The notes under the pieces were generated by a model that saw only the letters and a program-made list of their open reading frames with translations, was not told where the DNA came from and did no database searches. Positions 56,357-64,000 of a DNA stretch of 64,000 bases are shown piece by piece. The translations under genes and the position numbers were made by a program. Source of the stretch: Triglochin maritima (lineage: Eukaryota > Streptophyta > Magnoliopsida > Alismatales > Juncaginaceae); contig OY821788.1 in assembly GCA_963682175.1 (NCBI GenBank), forward strand, positions 16,696,001 to 16,760,000, written 5' to 3'. How positions within the stretch are numbered: position 1 is the stretch's first letter; each line of letters begins with the position of its first letter.

Positions 56357-57898
56357 AATACCCCCACACCTAAGATTTTGCTAGTCTCGAGCAAAACAAA
56401 GAAAGAGAAAAACAAACGAGGAACAAGAAATCCTAACTCACTTTCGTAGGAATCACGATTGCACTTAGCACGTGCAACAAGCCGTTAAACCTCCTTGTTG
56501 CCAAGGAGGAGGAGTGTTGTCTCCTGAGGGTTTTCAGCGGATATACCCACAAAATCTGAACAAGATGCATTATTCAATCTAGACTCGACTCGTTGGACAA
56601 ATTTTGTCGATCAATGGACGCGGTAATGCTACGGGCCGACTCTATATAGGTAATCAGTCCACACACCCAACCTAATGAATCATTCGTGCAAGTTAAATAA
56701 GGAATTAAGTGAAAGACATGGACAACCTCAAGATCCTCAAGTGATACAAAGTGTAAAGTCCATTAAGGTTCTTATTTGCATTTTTTTTTCTTTTCACATT
56801 TTTTTTTCTTTTCATTAGTTGGAGCTTCATTCTCCCAGGGTCAGGTTTCGTGCATCATTGCCCATGAGGACTTACACTATCACGTACACCTTTCCCCAAA
56901 TCTCCACATAGGGCAATCCCTACCACCCATGTAACGAGAGTTCGGTCGGCACATCCCAAGTCGGACGACTCGAAAGCACCAGGCACAAAGTCCCTTCAGA
57001 CCTACTTTCCCGAGTGATAGGAGCCGTACGAGAAGAGAGAACACCTACTCACTTATTTCTTATCTACACATGAACCAAAACCCCTACACTTAATGTCTCA
57101 CAACAAGATTTAGAGGGTCCTTGACTACAACAAACTTCCTTAAGTTAACAGACACGAATTATTGACTTACTAGGTTCAGGGTGGACTTCTTTAAATGTTT
57201 GAGCACTGAAACCCTATGATTACTCACCCCCAAAGGAAAACTGGGGTGCATCCTAACGACTCGATAAATCCTAAAGCCACTGTACTAGATATCCTAATGC
57301 ATCAAGTTCAAGACAATTTTAGGAGCTTTCTATTACTTTGCCTCTCAACGGTTTTGCACATGCTAAACACACGCAAAACCCACAAAACATTTTCTTTCGC
57401 AAACAAATGAAGATTTTGAAAGAAATGTGAAAATTTTAAAGCCATAGACAAGCAAAAGAAGACAAGTCACCCAAGGATCATGGCAAGCAGATATATCGAT
57501 ATTAAATGCAGCACACTAAGATGACCCTAACAATGCAAACAAAAGAAAACAAAATCAAAGGAAAAGACTCAACTATGTACACACGTAAAACACCCCTCCA
57601 CACCTACTTCATGCATTGTCCTCAATGAATGTGAGCAAAATACTACATGGATTAATGCATGCAAAAGGAAAGATCTCACCAACGTGAAGTACAAAGGGAA
57701 GATTATGGCTATGTTGATGGACACAACCCAAATTCCCTCAAAACCTGTGAGACACTAAGGAAGGGATACGTGAAAGAAATGGGGCCCAAATACTCAAGGG
57801 TTGGGGCCCACAACAATCGATGCTCACTGAAGGAGTCTTCTCTTTTTTTTCTTTTTTTTGTCTTTTTTTAACATATATACACATGAAAGCTCAACCAC
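56357..57898 (-). other. Athila G3 3' non-coding region with PPT and paired stem-loops
   Basis: Polypurine tract AATACCCCCACACCT at 56357. Stem-loops ATTGCACTTAGCACGTGCAAC (56458-56478, outermost pair broken) and CCTCCTTGTTGCCAAGGAGG (56490-56509). The whole 1.5 kb aligns with B and C and contains no conserved ORF. A GGGCCCCA-rich inverted repeat lies near 57780-57812. Confidence 0.7.
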
Positions 57899-58900
57899 TC
57901 ATGTAGGAGCATGAATGGTTGAGTGCGAGGGAGGTTCATGAAGGAACATGACCTCCTCGACTTCGGCTGGTGCCCCCTCCAAGTAGGGTTTGAGGCGTTG
58001 TCCATTAACTTTGAACACGTCCTCATTCCCTGGGTTCAAAATCTCAACCGCTCCATGAGGATAGACGGTTTGGATAATAAACGGGCCAGACCAGCGACTG
58101 CGGAGCTTACCCGCAAGCAGATGAAGCCGGGAATTGTAGAGCAACACCTTCTGCCTAGCCGTAAACACCTTTCGCATAATCATGTGATCATGAAACATCT
58201 TGGCTCGGGACTTATGAATTTTGGCATTCTCGTACGCATCATTGCGTAGCTCTTCCAATTCCACAATGTCGAGCTTACGTTGTACCCCCGCTTGATCAAG
58301 ATCCATATTCAGGTTCTTGATCGCCCAGAAAGCACGATGCTCAAGCTCAACGGGTAGGTGGCAAGCCTTGCCATACACTACCCGATATGGGGACATACCC
58401 AAATTGGTCTTGTAAGCGGTGCGGAAAGCCCAAAACGCGTCATTCAACTTGGTAGACCAATCCTTCCTCGAGGAACTAACCGTCTTCTCAAGAATTTGCT
58501 TTAACTGACGGTTAGAGATTTCGACCTGCCCACTAGTTTGCGGATGGTATGAGGTCGCAAGCTTGTGGGTGATCGAATATTTCCTCATAAGCGCTTCAAA
58601 GGAGCGATTACAGAAGTGGGTACCCCTATCACTGATTATGGTACGAGGAGTACCAAATCGCGCAAAAATGTCCCTCAAGAATTTGGTCACCACCATGTTG
58701 TCATTGGTCTTCGTAGGTATGGCCTCAACCCACTTAGACACATAGTCAACGGCCACCAGAATGTAAACATTCCTGAACGAGTTCGGGAAGGGATCCATGA
58801 AATCGATGCCGCACACATCGAAGAAGTCGACAACAAGGACATTTTGCAAAGGCATCATGTCACGTCGACCAATCCTGCCAAGGCGCTGACACCTATCACA
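57899..58900 (-). pseudogene. Athila G3 integrase core and C-terminal domain
   Basis: Integrase inserts the cDNA into host DNA. DDE residues sit in [21 protein letters not shown] and [10 protein letters not shown]. They are followed by [20 protein letters not shown] and a C-terminal domain with [15 protein letters not shown]. There is no chromodomain, in line with Athila. It is separated from the upstream part by an in-frame TAA (58901-58903). The stop at 57899 is the natural end, as H ends at the same place. Confidence 0.9.
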
Positions 58901-59819
58901 TTACTTACAAAAGTCGTAAGCATCCTTGAAAAGAGAGGGCCAGTAGAATCCAGATTGGAGCACCTTGGCAGCAGTTTTCTTTGCTCCAAAGTGTCCTCCA
59001 CATGCCTTGGAATGGCAGAAGTGGAGTACACTTTGGAACTCGGTATCTGGGACGCACCGCCTGAAAATTTGGTCAGAGCAGTATTTGAATAGGTAGGGGT
59101 CGTCCCAGTGGAAGAATCTGACATAAGATCTAAATTTGGATTGGTCAGATTTTGACCAACCCACAGGAAGTTGCTCGGTCACGAGATAGTTCACGATGTT
59201 GGCAAACCAAGGGTTATCTTCGATCGTGAACAACTGCTCGTCAGGGAATTTGTCATTAATGATTTGGTCATGTGGGTTGGTCGTCTCTAGACGAGACAAG
59301 TGGTCAGCTACAACATTTTCACACCCTTTTTTGTCCCGAATCTCGAGATCGAATTCTTGTAACAACAAGATCCATCTCAAGAGTCGGGATTTTGCATCTT
59401 TTTTCGCCATGAGGTGCTTGATGGCTGTGTGATCAGAATAGAAAATCACGTGGGAGCCAATCAAGTACGACCGGAATTTCTCCAAAGCAAATATGATTGC
59501 TAAGAATTCTTTTCTCGGTCACAGTGTAGTTCAATTGGGCATCATTGAGTGTTCTACTGGCATAGTAGATCACATGAGGCAATTTTTCAAATCGTTGCCC
59601 AAGCACTGCTCCCACAGCGAAGTCAGATGCATCACACATTAACTCAAAGGGTTAAGTCCACACCAGTGCCTTAATAATGGGAGCTGAAGTCAACTCTTTT
59701 TTCAAGGTCAAAAAGGCATGGTGGCAATCCGGTGTGAACTCAAAAGTGGCGTCCTTAGCCAACAAGGCGGTGAGAGGTCGAGCAATTTTGCTAAAATCCC
59801 GAATGAACCGCCGATAGAA
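58901..59819 (-). pseudogene. Athila G3 RNase H and integrase zinc-finger region
   Basis: RNase H removes RNA from the hybrid during reverse transcription. Motifs: [45 protein letters not shown] and [11 protein letters not shown]. The integrase HHCC finger follows ([11 protein letters not shown], then DFCK and CDRCQR across the TAA). A frameshift near 59485-59510 divides the domain (TEKR to EKFRSYL), and a TAG lies near 59653 before PFELM. RT is separated by the TGA at 59820-59822. Confidence 0.85.
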
Positions 59820-60974
59820 TCAAGCATGCCCCAAAAAGGCGCGGATATCCTTCACATTACGTGGCGGTGGGAGATTAGCAATGATACCCACTTTGGCGGG
59901 ATCAACCTCAATTCCCCGACTTGAGACCACATGTCCAACTACAATCCCTCGCTTCAACATGAAGTGACATTTCTCCCAATTGAGAGCAAGGTTCTTCTCA
60001 CGGCAACGCTTGAGGACAAGGCTCAAGTGATGAACACACTCATCAAATGAAGCGCCAAATATGGAAAAGTCGTCCATGAAGATCTCAAGGAAACGCTCAA
60101 CCATATCGGAGAAGATGTTGATCATACACCTCTGAAACATTGCCGGCGCATTGCATAACCCAAAGGGCATGCGACGGTAGGCAAACGTGCCAAAGGGACA
60201 AGTGAATGTGGTTTTCTCTTGATCCTCGGGGGCGATGGGAATTTGGTTGTAACCGGAGTATCCATCAAGAAAACAATGATACTCATGTCCGGCCAACCTT
60301 TCCAACATCTGATCAATGAATGGCAACGGGAAATGATCTTTCCGCGTTGCCGCATTGAGCTTGCGATAATCAACGCAAACTCGCCAACCAGTTTGCAGGC
60401 GTGTCGGGATAAGCTCATTATGCTCATTCTCCACAACCGTCACGCCTGACTTCTTGGGAACCACATGGACAGGACTCACCCACGAACTATCAGAGATAGG
60501 ATAGACTATGCCATGATCCAAGCACTTAAGAATCTCCTTTCGGACGGCTTCTTTCAGTACAGGATTCAATCTTCGTTGTGGGTCCCGGCGGGGCCTAGAA
60601 TCCTCTTCCATGTGGATCCGATGCTGAACAATAGCAGGGCTAATTCCCTTGATATCCTTCAAGGACCACCCGATCGCCTCTTTGTTTTCAAAGAGTGCTC
60701 TTTTGAGGGCAACCTCTTGATCTTTTTCAAGATCAGAAGAAATAATGAGTGGCAAGGTCTCATTATCCCCTAAAAAGATGTACTTCAGGTTATCGGGGAG
60801 CGGTTTAAGCTCGACCAGAGGTGGGTCCTTGTCGGATTCAGAGTTACATTCAAGTGGCTCAATGGGCCACGGGGTAAGAGGAGCAAGCACCCAGATGTGC
60901 CTCCTCGTCCAGAGATATGCTGGCGGATTCCTCAAGATCCTCTTCACTCGCAACCTGGTCATTAGGCACCTCAA
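59820..60974 (-). pseudogene. Athila G3 reverse transcriptase
   Basis: Copies element RNA into cDNA. A continuous stretch of ~384 codons holds the linker PIEPLECNSESDKDPP, then WSLKDIKGISP, LNPVLKEAVRKEI, WVSPVHVVPKKSG, GWRVCVDYRKLN, DHFPLPFIDQMLERLAG, FLDGYSGYNQI, MPFGLCNAPAMFQRCM, the catalytic FMDDFSIFG and LNWEKCHFM. All core RT motifs are intact. It ends with TGA inside LGHA-stop-FYRRF, where Gly is usual. The N-terminal 115 bp overlap protease in another frame, indicating a frameshift near 60860-60970. Confidence 0.92.
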
Positions 60975-61326
60975 TAATATGTCGATGTGAGTCGAACATG
61001 CCTAATGAATCGGGCTCATCCGTGTCCTTGATGAAATTGGCTCCGACAGTGTCGTCGAAGAGCCCGGGTTGCTTGCCAAGAGTGAAGATGTGGAAATCCG
61101 CCGTGAGGTTTCCAAAAGACAACCTCATCAAGCCATTGCGACAATTGATCAAAGCATTAGATGTCGCAAGAAATGGCCTCCCAAGGATCACAGGAATCTG
61201 TCCTTGTGGGTTGGACACAGGTTCGGTATCCAAGATGATGAAATCAACTGGAAATGCGAACTCACCCACTTTGATAAGGACATCCTCCACACTCCCTCGT
61301 GGAATTTTGACAGATCTATGAGCCAA
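60859..61326 (-). pseudogene. Athila G3 protease C-terminal part and RT linker
   Basis: Directly continues the gag-protease frame after the TAG at 61327-61329: AHRSVKIPRGSVEDVLIKVG, VILGRPFLATSNALINCRNG and LMRLSFGN, then an acidic linker. The TAG replaces the Gln codon kept in A (TTLQF). It leaves the RT frame by a frameshift before PWPIEPLE. Confidence 0.82.
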
Positions 61327-62691
61327 CTAGAGGGTTGTCCTAGTCGGTTTAAGATCGCCTATTCCAAGGTTGACATAGACAGAGTAAGGCAGGAGATTCA
61401 CAGATGCCCCCAAATCCAATAGAGCTTGAGAGATTGTCACATTCCCAATCATGCAAGAGACAGTTTGACAACCGGGGTCCTTGTACTTGACATTCATGGG
61501 TTGTGTCAATATGGAGCTCACATTGGCGGCCAAAAAGGCCTTTTTGGGCACATTTGTTTTTCTCTTGGTGGTGCAAAGGTCCTTGAGGAACTTGGCATAC
61601 GGTGGCATTTGTTGAACAACCTCCAACAACGGGATGTTCACCTTTACTTGCCTAAGTACCTCAACGATCTTATCCCAATGCTCATCACATTTTTTAGTCA
61701 ACCGATGAGGGAATGCTGCCTTGGGGACATAAGAATCACGAGGAGGAGTCTCAGAATTAGGTTCCTTGACAGGCTCAAGACTCTCCTCGGAAGTCTCGCC
61801 AACAGGGTTGGCTTCCGGCATTTTCACATTGTTGTCAACGACCATTCCCGATCTCAAGGTATGGTCAACATTTGCATGTTGGGAAGAGTCACTTTCAACA
61901 TTGTGTACATTCTGCCTATCATGGGCAGGCTGACCCCTGGGATTAACCACAGGTTGACTCGGGAACTGACCCTTCTCGCGTTCATGGAATTGATGAGCCA
62001 ATTGGCTAACTTGCGTTTCCAAAGCCTTGACTGGACTTTGCATGCTCTGCATGAACGCTTGAAGGGTCGGATCACTAGAAGGGTCCTTGGGGTCAACCCG
62101 CTGAGGTGGTGGAGTCTGGTTGGAATAACCCGACGATGAGGCATGAGCAGGTTGGTAATTTTGGTGCTGAGACCTTTGATGTGGGGGTTGGTAGGTCGCC
62201 GATGGGCGTGGAGGTTGATAGGGTGGAGGTTGAGGTTGAGCGAGCGAGCTCTGACCGTGACCCCCACTAGGCCCCCAAGAGAAGTTAGGATGGTTATGCC
62301 ATCCCGGGTTGTAGGAGTGACTGTACGGGTCGTTCCGGGGCCGCTGTTGATACATCGCATTTGCATGCTCAGTATCCCTTGGAGCGTAAGCGCATTCCAA
62401 GTAATCATGGCCCGTAAGTCCACACCTAGTACACCCGGGAGTAGCGACCTGAGCTACAGGAGCTCGGTCCATCTCCAAACTCTCTATCCTACGCATGAGA
62501 GCAGCCATTTTCGCCTCAGAAGCGATAGTCGACTCAACATGATATGATCCAGCTCGACCAGAAGACCTGACGGCTGGTGGCTCTCTCATGGTGTCCCACT
62601 CAAAGGTGCGTTCAGCCATGGATTCAAAAGTGTCCCATGCCTCCTCGATGGGTTTCATTTGGAAGTCACCCTGACACATCGACTCCAACAA
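61327..62691 (-). pseudogene. Athila G3 gag C-terminal half and protease active site
   Basis: Gag C-terminus: LESMCQGDF, zinc knuckle CTRCGLTGHDYLEC with all ligands, RNDPYSHSYNPGW, a Pro/Gln-rich tract and KGQFPSQPVVNPRG. Protease N-terminal part: DSYVPKAAFPHRL, KVNIPLLEVVQQMPPYAKFL, TTKRKTNVPKKAFLAANVSS, and active site LLDLGASVNLLPYSVY. It ends in TAG (61327-61329). Confidence 0.87.
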
Positions 62692-63497
62692 TGTGCGGTG
62701 TTGTAGTTGATGCCCTCATAAACAATCTGGCACAGCTGCCATAGCTCAAGTCCATGATGAGGGCATTGCTGGAGAAGGTCCTTGAACCTCTCAAAGAAAC
62801 CATGAAAAGATTTGGTCTCGGTCTGATACATCTGATGTATCTGGTGCCGTATCTGTTGTGTTTTTCTTTGAGGGAAAAATCTCTTCAGAAAGACGGTCAC
62901 AAAGTCATCCCAAGACCGAATCGAGCTCGCCGGGAGGCTATACATCCATTTCTTCGCATTATCCTTCAATGCGAAAGAAATCATCCTCAACCGGACTGAA
63001 TCCTCGTCAAGCTGTTGAAGCTTGAACATGGAGCATACTTCCTCGAATTCGCGTATAAAGATATACGGATCCTCCTTATTGGCAGTAAAGGTTGGAAGCA
63101 TGCTCACATAATGAGGTTTCAGCTCATAGTTGTTCCCGCGAGCAGGAGGAACAACTATGCAAGAAGGCTGCGCGGCCCGAACAGGATGGGTCCGCTCCCA
63201 CAAAGTCATCGGCCTATCCTGTCGAGCTAAAGGTGGTGGTGCACCTAGAACAAGATCCTGACCGAATCTCCCTTCCTCTCGAGTCAGAGGAGGAGGAGAA
63301 GGAGGTCTACGTGGTAGTGGAAATGGGCCGAGGTAGTCCATGTATGGCACCCGGTCCCCCTCTCCACCACGAGACGACTCGGCCTCTTGCTCCAAAGGAG
63401 CACGAGGCGGAGATGGTCGATCACCAAGATCTTCCATCTCAGAAATAAGCACTCTCTCGAGTCGAGCGCTCTCAGCAGAACGAGCCCAACGTTGCAT
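62655..63497 (-). pseudogene. Athila G3 gag N-terminal half
   Basis: ATG at 63495-63497 opens MQRWARSAESARLER, a Pro/Arg-rich N-terminus, then RAAQPSCIVVPPARGNNYEL, LPTFTANKEDPYIFIREFEE, ALKDNAKKWMYSLPASSIRS, VFLKRFFPQRKTQQIRHQIH and PHHGLELWQLCQIVYEG. A 1-bp loss near 62690 puts the following LLESMCQG in another frame. Its N-terminus differs from B and G2 (MHCVCAP/MVCVCAP types), so G3 belongs to a separate subfamily. Confidence 0.87.
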
Positions 63498-64000
63498 GAA
63501 ATGCTCGACTCGACTCTAAATGACACACAACATAAGGTGTACTAGAGGAGGAGACTATACGTAGAGAATAGATGAGGAGAGGACTCAGATGAGGAGGGAA
63601 GAATCCCTTGAGCTAGCGAGGGTAGTGGGATCAGGAAGAAGCCTAACTAGCAAGCACGGTTCAAACAATGTAAGGCAATGGGTCCTTAGGCTAGACGACG
63701 CCTAACTTCGAGGTCACTAGCCTCGACACGTCTCACCTCCCTACGACGAGGACCACAATGCCCAGCAAGTGATACCAGATCCGGAGATCCAGTACCTCCT
63801 ACTATCGACAAGGTAGGCAATGCCGATCAGGTCATGACGGTCTCAACTAGATTACTCTCCTAGTGCGCCAATGTCTACATGCTTTTAGTTAAGGCTTTAT
63901 TAAGAGTGATTTTTGGGGCCAAGGAAAGGGTGATGAAATCCCCCACCTTATCTTTTATGGGACAGCCCCTCCTTAGTAGCGACTTAATCCTAGATCTAGC
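63498..64000 (-). other. Athila G3 5' leader (partial)
   Basis: Non-coding. Shares with B and G2 the CACCTCCCTACGACGAGGAC block (about 63737-63756) and, at about 63911-63966, the AAATCCCCCACCTTATC block. PBS and LTR lie outside the window. Confidence 0.72.

Larger units (their letters stand above)
54944..64000 (-). mobile_element. Athila element G3, nearly complete, runs off the right edge
   Basis: Reverse-oriented: 3' LTR 54944-56356, polypurine tract, 3' non-coding region, integrase, RNase H, RT, protease, gag, part of the leader. Its PBS and 5' LTR lie past 64000. It is the only element here with every pol domain, but at least six lesions break the reading frame. No env-like ORF follows integrase. 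Confidence 0.88.

Noticed and set aside
56357..57898. Possible env-like gene after integrase in G3
   Set aside because: No ORF above 70 codons persists between B, C and G3, and none shows a signal peptide or transmembrane pattern.
60859..60974. Protease-RT overlap as programmed frameshifting
   Set aside because: Athila elements normally have one gag-pol frame; no slippery site with a stem was recognised, and this copy has several other random lesions.

Overview
This is nuclear DNA from a flowering plant, taken from a heterochromatin-like block of nested transposable elements. No intact host gene is visible. The evidence is plant-type Copia and Athila-type Gypsy LTR retrotransposons with tRNA-iMet and tRNA-Asp primer sites, a CACTA (En/Spm) transposon gene with a Ulp1/C48 protease domain, and broken pieces of two recognisable plant genes: the last coding segment of a MET1-type DNA methyltransferase and part of CULLIN 3. 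The species cannot be told from the sequence.

Layout. 1-4191: a gag-only Copia element (Sirevirus-like) with a rearranged 5' LTR and a 1.47-kb 3' LTR. It lies inside the LTR of Athila element A (4192-11482, minus). A in turn lies inside the left LTR of Athila element B (11483-18592, minus), and B abuts a Copia LTR tail (18593-18826). 18827-22540 holds host-derived sequence: an exon-like segment, the MET1 3' end, and a solo Athila LTR (20098-21537) with a perfect target-site duplication (TSD). 22541-28151 holds the start of Athila element E2, split by a solo Copia LTR with a perfect TSD, then a head-to-head Copia chimera. 28152-31601 is Athila element C (minus, truncated). 31748-32275 is a CUL3 pseudogene fragment. 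32742-34063 is an E-family LTR interrupted by F (34064-41646), a Tekay/Del-like element with 2.8-kb LTRs and a 3-kb interior without genes (LARD-like). 41647-44360 is a decayed Athila pol. 44612-50411 is a CACTA gene on the minus strand whose 3' part is tandemly duplicated (two units of about 2.43 kb). 50412-54943 carries two Athila LTRs (G1, G2) and the G2 gag, interrupted by G3 (54944 to past 64000, minus). G3 is the most complete element: gag-PR-RT-RNase H-IN, with several stops and frameshifts.

How the parts relate. G3 is the only copy here still carrying every pol domain. A, B and C keep LTRs, leader and (A, B) gag-protease but have lost RT to IN, so they look like non-autonomous relatives needing machinery from G3-type elements. 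Across the Athila copies, several non-coding blocks stay recognisable while coding regions decay: a palindrome at a fixed distance (about 121 bp) upstream of the LTR TATA box, a matching palindrome in the 5' leader, a second leader block, and a pair of stem-loops upstream of the 3' LTR. The palindrome sequence differs between families, but LTR and leader copies differ together. I regard this as the most interesting signal in the window.
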